Source of the DNA: Aminobacter ciceronei
GTDB lineage: Bacteria; Pseudomonadota; Alphaproteobacteria; Rhizobiales; Rhizobiaceae
Reading direction: 5' to 3'
Assembly (NCBI RefSeq): GCF_014138625.1
Contig: NZ_JACJHY010000024.1
Coordinates: 52,034-116,033, forward strand
Length of the DNA: 64,000 nt
This document shows, in pieces, positions 1 to 10,056 of the stretch (positions within the stretch are counted from its first letter, which is position 1; every line of letters begins with the position of its first letter). A model generated the notes under the pieces. That model saw only the letters and a program-made list of their open reading frames with translations. It had not been told where the DNA came from and did no database searches. A program made the translations under genes and the position numbers.

Positions 1-499
1 CCGGCGCGAAGCGATTGGCCATCAGCCAGGTCGAACTGAGATCCGGAAAGGGCCCGCGACCATACCGCACGGCAGCGTCGGCGATGCCGGTGCGAAAATC
101 GACAGGATCGTCCGACGCATGCAGGCTGAGGTCGACAGTTGGATATCGCTCACGGAACGACGCCACCCGTGGCACCAGCCAGCGCGCGGTGAATGAGGTC
201 GTGGCCGAAAGCGTGACCACGCTGCGGCGGCGCTCCGAGACACGGTCGAGCGCTTCGGCGAACGCGTCGAAACCGTCGCGCAATACCGGGTAAAGCTCAC
301 GCCCCTCACGCGTCAGCACCACCTGCCGCGTGCGGCGATCGAACAGCCGCAAGGCCAGAGTTTGCTCCAGCAGCCTGATCTGATGGCTGATGGCGGTTGG
401 CGTAACGCCCAGTTCCCAAGCGGCCTGCTTGAAGCTCGCATGACGGGCGGCGGCCTCGAAGGCACGCAGCGTCGCAAGCGGAGGCAGTTGGCGATGCAT
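1..499 (-). CDS. LysR-type transcriptional regulator (3' end beyond window)
   Basis: Only the first 166 residues are inside the window; the gene runs off the left edge. The protein starts MHRQLPPLATLRAFEAAA and has a winged helix-turn-helix at about residues 7-65 (core ASFKQAAWELGVTPTAISHQ), then enters the effector-binding domain near residue 92. The N-terminal pattern resembles the GcvA-like branch of LysR regulators (family knowledge). The start at 499 puts the helix-turn-helix at the usual distance from the N-terminus. It is divergent from the azoreductase gene 140 bp away, so it probably regulates that gene and itself (inference). Its ligand cannot be told from this fragment. Confidence 0.9.
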   Translation of the reverse strand, partial: MHRQLPPLATLRAFEAAARHASFKQAAWELGVTPTAISHQIRLLEQTLALRLFDRRTRQVVLTREGRELYPVLRDGFDAFAEALDRVSERRRSVVTLSATTSFTARWLVPRVASFRERYPTVDLSLHASDDPVDFRTGIADAAVRYGRGPFPDLSSTWLMANRFAP

Positions 500-639
500 G
501 ATTTCAACTCATCCATTGCATGACGAATTCGATTTCGCCAGGCACCATATCACCCATTATTTTCATATGGAACGTGAGCGGCACGCCACCGCACCGCGCG
601 CGCTCACATGAATTTCTCTATCTTATAGGAACCCTTGAA
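500..639. promoter_or_regulatory. Divergent intergenic region between lysR and azoR
   Basis: This 140-bp gap is more AT-rich than its surroundings, notably around 545-570, and separates two divergent genes, so it should hold both promoters and the LysR operator. I could not pick out one convincing T-N11-A box. AGGA at 627-630 serves the start codon at 640. Confidence 0.4.
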
Positions 640-1335
640 ATGACCCGGATCCTGCATATCGACGCCAGCGCTCGACCACATTCTTCAGCCGAGAATCCGT
701 TCGGATCGCACAGCCGGCGCCTAGGTGCGCGTTTTGCGCTGGCATGGCGCACTGCCCATGGCAGCGATGAAAACATCGTCTATCGCGACGTCGGCCAGCA
801 GCCGCCACAGCCGGTGTCAGGCGCCTGGATCCACGCCGCGTTCACCAAGCCGGAGCAACGCCTGCCTTGGATGAGCGAGACGCTTGCCGAAAGTGATGGC
901 TTGATCGACGAGTTGCTTGCGGCCGACATCATCGTTGCCGGCGTGCCGATGTACAATTTCGCGCCGCCGGCACAATTCAAGGCGTGGATCGACAACATCG
1001 TGCGGGTCGGCCGCACCTTCGGCTTCGACCGGTCGCGGCTAGGCGATCCCTACTGGCCGCTGCTCGCCGGCGCCGGCAAGACACTCGTCATCCTGTCTTC
1101 GCGCGGCGACCACGGCTATGGCAAGGGCGGCAGGATCGAGGCGCTCAACCACGTCGAGGCCAGCATCGCGACCGCCTTCAACTACATCGGGATCACCGAC
1201 ATCAGGTCGGTGGCAATCGAGTTCGACGAATTCGCCGACGCCAGACTAAAGGCATCGATCGAAAAGGCCGAAGCCGAGGTCGACGCGCTTGTCGAGACAC
1301 TGGTCAGGGAACGACAGCAGCGAAACGCCGCTTGA
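640..1335 (+). CDS. azoR: FMN-dependent NADH-azoreductase / quinone reductase (AzoR family)
   Basis: A 231-residue flavodoxin-fold reductase of the AzoR type, expected to reduce quinones and azo compounds in the cytosol with NADH and bound FMN. The N-terminal strand ILHIDAS (residues 4-10), PMYNF (103-107) and SSRGDHGYG (from about 153) match the FMN-contacting loops of the family. The open frame extends upstream to 520, but 640 follows AGGA at 627-630 and begins directly with the fold, so the upstream part is left out. It is divergent from a LysR gene, the usual arrangement for an inducible reductase. A hairpin follows the stop. Confidence 0.9.
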   Translation: MTRILHIDASARPHSSAENPFGSHSRRLGARFALAWRTAHGSDENIVYRDVGQQPPQPVSGAWIHAAFTKPEQRLPWMSETLAESDGLIDELLAADIIVAGVPMYNFAPPAQFKAWIDNIVRVGRTFGFDRSRLGDPYWPLLAGAGKTLVILSSRGDHGYGKGGRIEALNHVEASIATAFNYIGITDIRSVAIEFDEFADARLKASIEKAEAEVDALVETLVRERQQRNAA

Positions 1336-1345
1336 GGCATTGCCG

Positions 1346-1379
1346 GCGCCTGCGTCCTCCTTTGGACGCGGGCGCTTCT
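1346..1379 (+). terminator. Rho-independent-like terminator after azoR
   Basis: Positions 1346-1357 and 1364-1375 form a 12-bp stem with one T-G wobble and a 6-nt loop, followed by TTCT. It lies 11 bp after the azoR stop, between convergent genes. The T-run is short, so strength is uncertain. Confidence 0.5.
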
Positions 1380-1435
1380 GGCATGCGAACCGGTGCTGCG
1401 TGCTTCGCGGCGCTCCGGATCGTCTGGCCGAGACG

Positions 1436-2032
1436 TTACTGCTGGGCGGGCTTCTTCGCCGGACCTTCGTCGTAGCCGACATAGATCACGATGTCGCGCG
1501 CCGTCGGATTGGGGATGTTGATGTTCGGCACGGTGAACACCCACTGTGTCGCCACCGACGGATCGGTCACCTGCACGGCGTTCTTGTGCAGCTCGGAATA
1601 AAGCACCTCCTCGCCACGGGTCACCGCGACGCGGATCGGCATGGTGATCGTACCGGCACCGCCGGCAGGACCGACAACGACCTTGCCGGCAACGCCGACC
1701 TTGATGGTCATCGTGCCATCGGCGCGCGTGCAGCTGCGGGTGACGTCGGTGATCGCCGACTGATGGACGAGCTTTGCCGGGTCGTCCTGGCCGCCCTTGG
1801 CATAGCTGTTGAAGAAGGCGGTGCCGTCACGCAAGGTGATGTTGGGGCAGTAGGCAAGCAGTTCGCTGGCCAGGATCTTGCCCTCTTCGGCCGCGATCAC
1901 CTTGGGATCCTTCGGGGCGGGAGGGCTAAAAAAGCCGCCGCTGCCGCCTGATTGGCAGCCTGTGACGGCGAGCATAAAGCCGGCGGTCGCCAAAGCCGTC
2001 AGAAAACGGCCGTCGATCAAACGAAACACCAT
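1436..2032 (-). CDS. Predicted lipoprotein, function unknown
   Basis: A 198-residue protein with an N-terminal hydrophobic stretch ending in a lipobox (AVTGC at about residues 22-26), so it is probably exported and lipid-anchored. The mature part has two further cysteines (YCPN and RSCTR) and a beta-rich look, but I recognise no family. ATG at 2032 is preceded by GAGGGAAG, a good ribosome-binding site; the open frame upstream (to 2140) has no such signal. It stands alone, divergent from thrC and convergent with azoR. Envelope location is well supported; a role is not. Confidence 0.85.
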   Translation of the reverse strand: MVFRLIDGRFLTALATAGFMLAVTGCQSGGSGGFFSPPAPKDPKVIAAEEGKILASELLAYCPNITLRDGTAFFNSYAKGGQDDPAKLVHQSAITDVTRSCTRADGTMTIKVGVAGKVVVGPAGGAGTITMPIRVAVTRGEEVLYSELHKNAVQVTDPSVATQWVFTVPNINIPNPTARDIVIYVGYDEGPAKKPAQQ

Positions 2033-2159
2033 GAACTGCACTTCCCTCTCGCAAAGCAGTCGTTCTATATCAACCGCGCGGCAAAAATGCGACTGACGGA
2101 GCGCAGTTTTCCCGTCCTGCCGACAGGCAGCAGGTCGCATAGCCTTGGATTGGATAGAT

Positions 2160-3557
2160 ATGCACTATGTGAGCACCCGTGGGGAAGCGCCCACGCTCGG
2201 ATTTTCTGATGCTGTACTTGCCGGCCTGGCACGCGACGGCGGCCTTTACCTCCCGGCGCAGTGGCCGACTTTCAGCCCCGCCGAAATCCGAGCGATGCGA
2301 GGCCTGAGCTATCCTGATCTCGCGATCAAACTGCTGACCCCGTTCCTCGGTGGCGAAATCAAGCCTGATGTCTTCGAGCGCCTGGTTCGCGAAGCCTATG
2401 GCACGTTCCGCCACGAAGCGGTCTGCCCACTGGTCCAGACCGGCGCCAACAGCTTCGTGCTCGAGATGTTCCATGGTCCCACCCTCGCCTTCAAGGACGT
2501 CGCCATGCAGCTCCTGGCGCGGCTGATGGACCATGTGCTTGCCGAACGTGGCCAGCGCGCGACCATCGTCGGGGCAACCTCGGGCGATACGGGCGGCGCT
2601 GCGATCGAGGCCTTTGCCGGGCGCGAACGCACCGACATCTTCATCCTGTTTCCGCATGGCCGCGTCTCGCCGGTGCAGCAGCGCCAGATGACCACCTCCG
2701 ACGCCGCCAACGTGCATGCGCTGTCGATCGAAGGAAACTTCGACGACTGCCAGGGCCTGGTGAAGGACATGTTCAACGACCACGGCTTCCGCGACCGTGT
2801 TCAGCTGTCGGGCGTGAATTCGATCAACTGGGCCCGCATCATGGCCCAGATCGTCTATTATTTCTCCTCCGCCATCTCGCTCGGCGCCCCCGACCGGCCG
2901 GTGTCGTTCACCGTGCCGACCGGCAATTTCGGCGACATCTTCGCCGGCTATGCCGCCAAGAAGATGGGACTGCCGATCGACCAGCTGGTCATCGCCACCA
3001 ACGACAACGACATTCTCGACCGCACGCTGAAGAGCGGCGAGTACCGCCAGACCGGCGTGGTGGCCACCACCTCGCCATCGATGGACATCCAGGTTTCGTC
3101 CAACTTCGAGCGCCTGCTGTTCGAGGCTTCCGACCGCGATCCAGCGGTGGTGCGCCGCTACATGGCCAGCCTCAAGCAGTCCGGTGCATTCACCATCGAG
3201 GCCCCGGCGCTGGCTGCGATCCGCGGCGAGTTCGGTGCCGGGCGCGCCGACATGACCGAGACCGCAGCGACCATCCGCGCGACGCTCGACAAGAGCGGCT
3301 ACCTGCTCGACCCCCACACAGCGACCGCCGTGCATGTCGCGTCCAGCCTGCCCAAAAGCGATGTGCCAATGGTCGTACTCGCCACCGCGCACCCGGCAAA
3401 GTTCCCCGCCGCCGTACTTGCAGCCAGCGGCATCGAGCCTGCTTTGCCAAAATGGCTGTCGGGGCTGATGGAACGTAAGGAAAAGTTCACGGTACTTCCA
3501 TCAGAGATAAAAATGGTGGAAGATTACATTAGCCGCCGCACACGAGTGGCGGATTAG
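2160..3557 (+). CDS. thrC: Threonine synthase
   Basis: A 465-residue PLP enzyme that converts O-phosphohomoserine to threonine, the last step of the pathway. The N-terminus MHYVSTRGEAP is the classic ThrC start and decides 2160 over the in-frame ATG at 2145. The PLP lysine is in TLAFKDVAMQ (about K112), and SGDTGGAA and PTGNFGD bind the cofactor phosphate and substrate. Length is normal for the long ThrC class. It leads a plus-strand unit with the M16 peptidase gene 14 bp downstream. Its partner thrB is 8 kb away on the other strand. Confidence 0.97.
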   Translation: MHYVSTRGEAPTLGFSDAVLAGLARDGGLYLPAQWPTFSPAEIRAMRGLSYPDLAIKLLTPFLGGEIKPDVFERLVREAYGTFRHEAVCPLVQTGANSFVLEMFHGPTLAFKDVAMQLLARLMDHVLAERGQRATIVGATSGDTGGAAIEAFAGRERTDIFILFPHGRVSPVQQRQMTTSDAANVHALSIEGNFDDCQGLVKDMFNDHGFRDRVQLSGVNSINWARIMAQIVYYFSSAISLGAPDRPVSFTVPTGNFGDIFAGYAAKKMGLPIDQLVIATNDNDILDRTLKSGEYRQTGVVATTSPSMDIQVSSNFERLLFEASDRDPAVVRRYMASLKQSGAFTIEAPALAAIRGEFGAGRADMTETAATIRATLDKSGYLLDPHTATAVHVASSLPKSDVPMVVLATAHPAKFPAAVLAASGIEPALPKWLSGLMERKEKFTVLPSEIKMVEDYISRRTRVAD

Positions 3558-3571
3558 GGAGTACGCGTAAC

Positions 3572-4864
3572 ATGGGTGTTGAGGTAAGCCGTCTGTCGAA
3601 CGGCCTGACAGTGGCCACTGAAACACTTCCAAGCGTAGAGACAGTCGCTCTCGGCACATGGGTCAAGTCCGGCGCGCGCAACGAGCGTGACGACGAACAT
3701 GGCATGGCCCACCTGCTCGAGCACATGGCTTTCAAAGGCACCAAGAACCGGACCGCCTTCCAGATTGCCTCGCAGATCGAAAATGTCGGCGGCGAAATCA
3801 ACGCCGCCACATCGGTCGAAACGACCTCCTTCTACGCCCGCGTGCTGTCAGACGACGTGCCACTGGCCGTCGACATCCTGTCCGACATTCTCCAGGATTC
3901 GGAGTTCGACCCGGACGAGCTCGAACGCGAGCAGCACGTCATCCTGCAGGAAATCGGTGCCGCGCACGACACGCCGGACGACATCGTCTTCGATCGCTTC
4001 ACCGAAACCGCTTTCCGTCACCAGACCATCGGCCGTTCGATCCTCGGCACGCCGGAGACGGTGAAATCCTTCACCTCCGCCAATCTTCACGACTTCATGA
4101 CCCGCCAGTACGGCGCTGAGCGGATGGTCGTGGTCGCTGCCGGCGACGTCAAGCATGACGAGTTCGTCCGCCACGTCGAAAAGCGCCTCGGCAACTTCCG
4201 CTCCAAAGCCGAAAGCGCCATTCCGCAGTATGCGCAGTATGTCGGCGGCGACTTCCGCGAAGACCGCGACCTGATGGACGCGCAGATCGTGCTCGGCTTC
4301 GAAGGCCGCGCCTACCATGTGCGCGACTTCTACGCCTCGCAGGTGCTGTCGATGATCCTCGGCGGCGGCATGTCCTCGCGACTGTTCCAGGAAGTGCGCG
4401 AGAAGCGCGGCCTCTGCTACTCGGTCTATGCCTTCCATTGGGGCTTTTCCGACACCGGCATCTTCGGCATCCATGCCGCCACCGGCCAGAGCGACATCGC
4501 CGAACTGATTCCCGTCATCATCAACGAGCTGCAGCGGACCGGCGAGAACATCCTGCTCGAAGAGCTGGACCGCGCCCGCGCGCAGTATCGCGCCGGCCTG
4601 ATCATGTCGGCCGAGAGCTGCTCCAGCCGCGCCTCGCAGATCGCGCGCCAGCTCCTGCTGTTCGGCCGTCCGATCGCCAAGGAAGAGCTGATGGAACGGC
4701 TCGGCGCACTCACCGTCGACCGCCTGACCGACCTGTCGTCGCGGCTGTTCTCGACCCGCCCGACCATCACCGCGGTTGGTCCCGTCGGCACGCTGGCGCC
4801 TTACGAATCAATCCTGGACTCGCTGCCGGGCGCACAGGCAACCGCCCGCAAGCTCGCCGTCTGA
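3572..4864 (+). CDS. M16 family zinc peptidase (mitochondrial processing peptidase-like)
   Basis: A 430-residue pitrilysin-family metallopeptidase. The inverted zinc motif HLLEH is at residues 47-51, with the third ligand probably E127, 76 residues on, in VILQEIGAAHDTP, so the catalytic site is intact. The C-terminal half contains the glycine-rich loop LGGGMSSRLFQEVREKRGL typical of the family. There is no signal peptide, so it is probably cytosolic. AGGGAG at 3556-3561 is its ribosome-binding site and overlaps the thrC stop. The thrC-M16 pairing is common in alphaproteobacteria; the substrate is unknown. Confidence 0.93.
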   Translation: MGVEVSRLSNGLTVATETLPSVETVALGTWVKSGARNERDDEHGMAHLLEHMAFKGTKNRTAFQIASQIENVGGEINAATSVETTSFYARVLSDDVPLAVDILSDILQDSEFDPDELEREQHVILQEIGAAHDTPDDIVFDRFTETAFRHQTIGRSILGTPETVKSFTSANLHDFMTRQYGAERMVVVAAGDVKHDEFVRHVEKRLGNFRSKAESAIPQYAQYVGGDFREDRDLMDAQIVLGFEGRAYHVRDFYASQVLSMILGGGMSSRLFQEVREKRGLCYSVYAFHWGFSDTGIFGIHAATGQSDIAELIPVIINELQRTGENILLEELDRARAQYRAGLIMSAESCSSRASQIARQLLLFGRPIAKEELMERLGALTVDRLTDLSSRLFSTRPTITAVGPVGTLAPYESILDSLPGAQATARKLAV

Positions 4865-4879
4865 GCAGCATTTGCACGC

Positions 4880-5476
4880 ATGTTCTCGCTCTCGCTTTTT
4901 CGCCGCGATACCCCGGCACTGAGAGGCGAACGCGTCAATCTGCGCCTGCCAAACTGGCGCGACTATCACGAATGGGTCACGCTGCGCGGGGAAAGCCGCT
5001 CTTTCCTAGAACCGTGGGAGCCGCGCTGGGCGCCCGACGAACTCGACCGTTCAGCCTGGCGCATTCGCCTTGCGCGCTACCAGGACGAATTCATCCAGGG
5101 CACCGCGGCTGCTTTCTTCATCTATGAAAATGCGAGCGGCAAGCTCGTCGGCGGCATCACGCTCGGCAACATACGCTACGGCGTCGCCCAGACAGGGCAT
5201 ATCGGCTACTGGATCGGCGAGCGATATGCCGGCCGGGGCCTGATGGTCGATGCCCTCAAGCTGGTCGTGCGGCATGCCTTCGATACGCTTCGGTTGCACC
5301 GGATCGAGGCTGCCTGTATCCCCGACAACGCACGCTCCGTACGCGTGCTTGAAAAAGCCGGATTCCGGCGCGAAGGACTTTTGCGATCCTACCTCAGGAT
5401 CAACGGCGAATGGCATGACCACTACCTCTACGCACTGATTGCGGACGACCCGCAAGCTGTCACCATGAAGGCCTGA
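4880..5476 (+). CDS. GNAT N-acetyltransferase, RimJ-like
   Basis: A 198-residue acetyltransferase close to the RimJ/RimL ribosomal-protein N-acetyltransferases. It has the acetyl-CoA loop (GERYAGRGLMVDAL, about residues 113-126), the IEAACIPDN strand and the VLEKAGFRREGLLR signature that ends the fold. It lies 15 bp after the M16 gene and 2 bp before the EAL gene, so all are probably co-transcribed. A ribosomal-protein target is a family inference; other protein targets are possible. Confidence 0.9.
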   Translation: MFSLSLFRRDTPALRGERVNLRLPNWRDYHEWVTLRGESRSFLEPWEPRWAPDELDRSAWRIRLARYQDEFIQGTAAAFFIYENASGKLVGGITLGNIRYGVAQTGHIGYWIGERYAGRGLMVDALKLVVRHAFDTLRLHRIEAACIPDNARSVRVLEKAGFRREGLLRSYLRINGEWHDHYLYALIADDPQAVTMKA

Positions 5477-5478
5477 AC

Positions 5479-8367
5479 TTGTCGAAGCATTTCCTGCTGG
5501 CGCCGTTGTTTGCGCTCATCGTTTCCGTTGTCGCGAGCGTCTGTGCGGTGTCGCAGGCCTTGGCCGTGGAGCCGATCAAGATCTCCCGTGACGACGTCGC
5601 GCTCAACCTCACGGGCGCGGTCGAGATCTACAGGAATCAGGGCGAGAACTTCCAGGTTTCCACGGCCCCCGGCGCCGACGGCATCGTGCGCCGCATCGAG
5701 GTTGAGGCCAACGACCAGCGCTCCAGCGGCGACTGGGCCGTCTTCGCGCTCGCCAACACCACCGACCAGCAGCTCGATCGCCTGATCGTTGCGCCGCACT
5801 TCCGGCTTGTCGGCTCCGGCCTGTTCTGGCCCGACCTCGGCTCCAACCGCCTCACCGCCATCACGCCTTCCGAAGGCCTCGCTGTCGACCGCCAGGCGAG
5901 CCCCGACGCCGACGTCTTCCTGGTCACGCTCAACCCGGGTGCCGTCGTCACCTTCATCGCCGAGCTTGCTTCACCCAAGCTGCCGCAGGTCTATCTGTGG
6001 GATCCGGAATCCTACAAGGACACCGTCAATTCCTACACGCTGTTCCGCGGCATCGTCATCGGCATCGCCGGCCTGCTCGCGCTGTTCCTGACCATCCTGT
6101 TCGTGGTCAAGGGAACCTCGATGTTTCCAGCCACCGCAGCGCTTGCCTGGGCGGTGCTTGCCTATATCTGCGTCGACTTCGGCTTCCTCAACAAGGTCAT
6201 CGAGGTATCCCCCGGCAACGAGCAGATATGGCGAGCGGGCACGGAGGTGGCGCTCGCCGGCACCTTCGTCGTGTTCCTGTTTGCCTATCTCAACCTCAAC
6301 CGCTGGCATGGCCATTTCAGCTATGGCGCCTTCGTCTGGATCATCGGCCTGTTCCTGATCGCCGGCGTCGCCATCATCGATCCGGCAGTTGCCGCAGGCA
6401 TCGCGCGCATCTCGTTTGCGGCAACCGCGCTCACCGGCCTCGGCCTGATCGTCTATCTCAGCATTCGCGGCTATGACCGCGCCATCATGCTGGTGCCCAG
6501 TTGGGCGATGGTGCTGATATGGCTCAGCGGCTCGTGGATGGCGATAACAGGCGTCCTCGACAACGACATCGTCCAGCCGGCGCTCGGCGGCGGCCTGATC
6601 CTGATCATCCTGTTGATCGGCTTCACCGTCATGCAGCACGCCTTCGCCGGCGGCGGCGCCCATCAGGGCCTGTTCAGCGACATGGAACGGCAGGCACTCG
6701 CCATCTCCGGCTCCGGAGACATCGTCTGGGACTGGGACGTGCTGCGCGACCGCGTCGTCACCCGTCCCGACGTCTCGGTCCAGCTCGGCCTTGCGCCGAA
6801 CAGCCTGGGCGGTGCTGCCCGCAACTGGCTGCCGGTGCTGCATTCCGACGACCGCGATACGTTCCGCACAACGCTCGACGTCGTGCTGGAGCACCGCCGC
6901 GGCCGCGTCTCGCAGAGCTTCCGCCTGCGCGGCGCCGACGGCCACTACCACTGGTTCCAGCTCAAGGCGCGGCCAGTCATCGGCTCCGATGGCGAGGTCA
7001 TCCGCTGCGTCGGCACCATGGTCGACGTCACCGAACAGAAGAAATCCGAAGAGCGCCTGCTGCACGACGCCGTGCACGACAACCTGACCGGCCTGCCCAA
7101 CCGCGAGCTGTTCATGAACCGGCTCGAGGCGATCATCTCGATCGCCCGCACCGAAGAGAAGGTCCGCCCGTCGGTGTTCGTCATCGACATCGACCGCTTC
7201 AAGCAGGTCAATGACGGCCTGGGCATTTCGGCCGGCGACACCATCCTTCTGACCATCGCCCGCCGCCTGCACCGGCTGCTCAAGCCCAAGGATTCGCTGT
7301 CGCGCTTTGCCGGCGACCAATTCGCGCTGATGCTGTTGTCGGAACAGGATCCGTCGCGCATCGCCGCCGTCGCCGACGCCATCAAGCAGGCGATCAAGGC
7401 GCCGATCACCTTCGCCAAGCGCGAGATCGTGCTGACCGCCTCCGTCGGCCTGATCACCTGGACAACCGCCCAGGCGACCGCCGAGGACATGGTCAAGGAC
7501 GCCGAACTGGCGATGCACCAGGCCAAGCGTTTCGGCGGCGACCGCATCGAACCGTTCCGTCCGGCCTTCCGCACCGTCGGCACCGATCGCCTGCAGCTCG
7601 AATCGGACCTCCGCCGCGCCATCGAGCGCAAGGAATTCACACTGGCCTACCAGCCGATCGTGCGACTGGAAGACGGCAGCGTCGCCGGCTTCGAGGCGCT
7701 GCTCAGATGGGACCACCCGCGTCGCGGCATGATCCCGCCGGGCGATTTCATCCCCGTTGCCGAGGGCTGCGGCCTGATCGTCCAGCTCGGCCTGTTCGCA
7801 ATGCAGCGCGCCGCCGAGGATCTGGCCGACTGGCAGAAGCAGATCAGCGACGCGCCGCTGTCGGTGTCGGTCAATCTGTCGAGCCGCCAGCTCATCCGCC
7901 GCGACCTCGTCAGCGATGTCCGCTCGGTCATCGCACGGGCCAATCTCAAGCCACGCTGCTTCCGCCTGGAGCTGACGGAATCGCTGGTCATGGACAATCC
8001 CGAGCAGACCAACCACGTGCTGACCAAGCTCAAGCAGCTGGGCATCGGCCTGTCGCTCGACGATTTCGGCACCGGCTATTCGTCACTCGCCTATCTTACC
8101 CGCTTCCCGTTCGACACCATCAAGATCGACAAGAGCTTCGTCGACGACACCTCGCCCAAGCGCGCGGTGCTGCTCAAGTCGATGGTCAACATGGCGCATG
8201 AGCTTGGGCTATCGGTGGTCGCCGAAGGCATCTCCGACGAGAGCGACGCGCTCGAACTGCGGCAGATGGGCTGCGAATATGTGCAGAGCTTCATGTTCGG
8301 CGCACCGGTTCCCGGCGACCAGGCGCTGAAGATGCTGAAAGAGCAGTATCCGCTTGCTCAGGCGTGA
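5479..8367 (+). CDS. Membrane PAS-GGDEF-EAL protein; likely c-di-GMP phosphodiesterase
   Basis: A 962-residue inner-membrane protein. It has a signal peptide (about 1-29), a periplasmic beta-type domain, a multi-helix membrane region (about 190-390), a PAS domain (about 400-525), a GGDEF domain (about 530-695) and an EAL domain (about 705-955). The GGDEF signature is changed to AGDQF (about 612-616), so cyclase activity is unlikely. The EAL domain keeps [21 protein letters not shown] and KIDKSFV, so hydrolysis of c-di-GMP is likely. Translation starts at TTG 5479, 2 bp after the acetyltransferase stop, with GAAGG at 5466-5470. Its 3' end overlaps the convergent yqgE gene by 10 bp. Confidence 0.93.
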   Translation: MSKHFLLAPLFALIVSVVASVCAVSQALAVEPIKISRDDVALNLTGAVEIYRNQGENFQVSTAPGADGIVRRIEVEANDQRSSGDWAVFALANTTDQQLDRLIVAPHFRLVGSGLFWPDLGSNRLTAITPSEGLAVDRQASPDADVFLVTLNPGAVVTFIAELASPKLPQVYLWDPESYKDTVNSYTLFRGIVIGIAGLLALFLTILFVVKGTSMFPATAALAWAVLAYICVDFGFLNKVIEVSPGNEQIWRAGTEVALAGTFVVFLFAYLNLNRWHGHFSYGAFVWIIGLFLIAGVAIIDPAVAAGIARISFAATALTGLGLIVYLSIRGYDRAIMLVPSWAMVLIWLSGSWMAITGVLDNDIVQPALGGGLILIILLIGFTVMQHAFAGGGAHQGLFSDMERQALAISGSGDIVWDWDVLRDRVVTRPDVSVQLGLAPNSLGGAARNWLPVLHSDDRDTFRTTLDVVLEHRRGRVSQSFRLRGADGHYHWFQLKARPVIGSDGEVIRCVGTMVDVTEQKKSEERLLHDAVHDNLTGLPNRELFMNRLEAIISIARTEEKVRPSVFVIDIDRFKQVNDGLGISAGDTILLTIARRLHRLLKPKDSLSRFAGDQFALMLLSEQDPSRIAAVADAIKQAIKAPITFAKREIVLTASVGLITWTTAQATAEDMVKDAELAMHQAKRFGGDRIEPFRPAFRTVGTDRLQLESDLRRAIERKEFTLAYQPIVRLEDGSVAGFEALLRWDHPRRGMIPPGDFIPVAEGCGLIVQLGLFAMQRAAEDLADWQKQISDAPLSVSVNLSSRQLIRRDLVSDVRSVIARANLKPRCFRLELTESLVMDNPEQTNHVLTKLKQLGIGLSLDDFGTGYSSLAYLTRFPFDTIKIDKSFVDDTSPKRAVLLKSMVNMAHELGLSVVAEGISDESDALELRQMGCEYVQSFMFGAPVPGDQALKMLKEQYPLAQA

Positions 8368-8966
8368 CCGGCAGCGCTGCTGAGCCGCGCAAGGTCGATG
8401 CCGAGCGTGGCCAGGATGCGGTCGTATTTGCGGTCGATGTCGGTGTCAAACAGAAGCTCCGACGTCGCTGGGCAGGTCAGCCAGCCATTCTCGGCGATTT
8501 CGCTTTCGAGCTGGCCGGCGCCCCAGCCGGAATAGCCGAGCGCCATCAGCGCATGGCGCGGCCCGCGCCCGGCGGAAATGGCGCGCAGGATGTCGACGGT
8601 CGCCGTCAGGCAGATCTCTTCCGAGACAGGCAACGAGGACTCGACCTTGTAGTCGTCGCTGTGCAGCACGAAGCCGCGGCTGCGGTCGACCGGCCCGCCA
8701 TTGCGGACGATGAAGTCCTTGGCCTTGCCAGGCAGCCGGATCGCTTCCTGCTCGTCGAGGATCCCGAGTTGCACAAGCAGATCAGGAAACAGCAGCGGCT
8801 GGACCTGGTTGATGATCAGACCCATGGCGCCTTCGTCGCTATGGGCACAGATGTAGATCACGGCACGCGAGAACCTGTCGTCCTTCATCCCCGGCATGGC
8901 GATGAGGAACTGATCGTCGAGAAAACCGCGCTGCGAGGCGCCCTTTTTCTGGCGTAAGAGGTCCAT
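8358..8966 (-). CDS. yqgE: YqgE/AlgH family protein
   Basis: A 202-residue protein of the YqgE/AlgH family (older annotation: putative transcriptional regulator). [21 protein letters not shown] and [16 protein letters not shown] are the hallmark segments. No DNA-binding domain is visible, and the biochemical role of the family is not established. The start [14 protein letters not shown] is chosen because homologues begin about here; the open frame reaches further upstream. The stop codon lies inside the end of the convergent EAL gene. Confidence 0.9.
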   Translation of the reverse strand: MDLLRQKKGASQRGFLDDQFLIAMPGMKDDRFSRAVIYICAHSDEGAMGLIINQVQPLLFPDLLVQLGILDEQEAIRLPGKAKDFIVRNGGPVDRSRGFVLHSDDYKVESSLPVSEEICLTATVDILRAISAGRGPRHALMALGYSGWGAGQLESEIAENGWLTCPATSELLFDTDIDRKYDRILATLGIDLARLSSAAGHA

Positions 8967-9114
8967 GGCTTGAAGGTAACGCGTTTCCTGCCGTCTTGAA
9001 AGATGGCGCACGGCGCGACGCATTCATCTTTTGACAGGCAACGTCACGCAAAAATGATGCGATGTGTTGGCGCCCCCTGTTGCGGACGCTGCGGGAGGCT
9101 ATCAAATCACCGCC

Positions 9115-9921
9115 ATGAAAATTGCGCTCCACTCCGCGATCGGCCTCTGCGCGGCATTGCTTGCCGCTGCCCCGGCCCACGCCTCCTCGTCAGCCTGGTT
9201 CGAAGCCGATGGCGGCCGTTTCCGCTTGGTCACCTCGGGGGTGCCTGATGCATCCGGCAAGCTGCAGGGCGTGCTCGACATCGAGCTCAAGCCCGGCTGG
9301 AAAACCTATTGGCGGGACCCCGGCAATTCCGGCGTGCCGCCGCAGATCGACGTCTCGGCAAGCCGCAACGTATCGGGCGTCGACCTGTCCTACCCGGCGC
9401 CGCGCCGTCATGACGACGGCTATGCCAAATGGGCCGGCTACGACCACTCCGTGCGCCTGCCCGTGAGCTTTACCGTCACCGCCCCGGGCGAACCGGCGAC
9501 CATCACCGCCAACGTCTTCCTCGGCGTCTGCGAGACGATCTGCGTGCCGGTGCAGGCCACGCTTGAGGTCGATCCCGCCGCCGATCCCGACAATCCAGGC
9601 GATGCCATCCTGGTGAAGACGGCGCTTGCCGCCCTCCCCGGTGCCGCACAACAGGACTTCGGCGCCACGCTGGAGCCGACCGAAGGCGAGCATGTCTCGA
9701 TCACCGCGACGGCGCCTGGTCCCGCCGATGCGCTGGATGTCTTCGTCGCCGGCGTCGACGGCTACGTCTTCGGCACGCCCGAGCGGCACATAGAGGGCGG
9801 CAAGGCGGTGTTCACCGTCAAGCTGCTCGAACGCCCTGACACAAAGCCAGCCGGCAAGGGACTGCCCTACACGCTGACAAGTGCTGCAGGCGCCGTCGAG
9901 GGATTTTTGCCCTATCCCTGA
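9115..9921 (+). CDS. Secreted DsbD N-terminal (alpha)-domain-like protein
   Basis: A 268-residue protein with a signal peptide (cut near AAAPAHA, about residue 22) followed by a domain like the periplasmic alpha domain of DsbD. The region WKTYWRDPGNSGVPPQI and the cysteine pair CETIC (about residues 141-145) fit that domain, where the pair passes electrons to periplasmic thiol proteins. Unlike full DsbD there is no membrane domain and no thioredoxin domain. GGGAGG at 9092-9097 is rather far from ATG 9115. It sits just before a peroxiredoxin gene, which may hint at a thiol-redox theme (inference). Confidence 0.82.
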   Translation: MKIALHSAIGLCAALLAAAPAHASSSAWFEADGGRFRLVTSGVPDASGKLQGVLDIELKPGWKTYWRDPGNSGVPPQIDVSASRNVSGVDLSYPAPRRHDDGYAKWAGYDHSVRLPVSFTVTAPGEPATITANVFLGVCETICVPVQATLEVDPAADPDNPGDAILVKTALAALPGAAQQDFGATLEPTEGEHVSITATAPGPADALDVFVAGVDGYVFGTPERHIEGGKAVFTVKLLERPDTKPAGKGLPYTLTSAAGAVEGFLPYP

Positions 9922-10056
9922 CTTTTTACCCTATCCCTGAAAAGGGCTGTCCAGCTTCCTATATCCAGCTGGCCATTGGACGCGGGCGACATCTGCGCTA
10001 GGTGATTGCCGCGTCCTTCCGATTTCAACTCGAACTCTACGCTTACGAGGAAATTC

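Noticed and set aside
5971..8016. 681-codon open frame opposite the EAL gene
   Set aside because: Composition follows codon positions of the real gene; no recognisable motif or ribosome-binding site.
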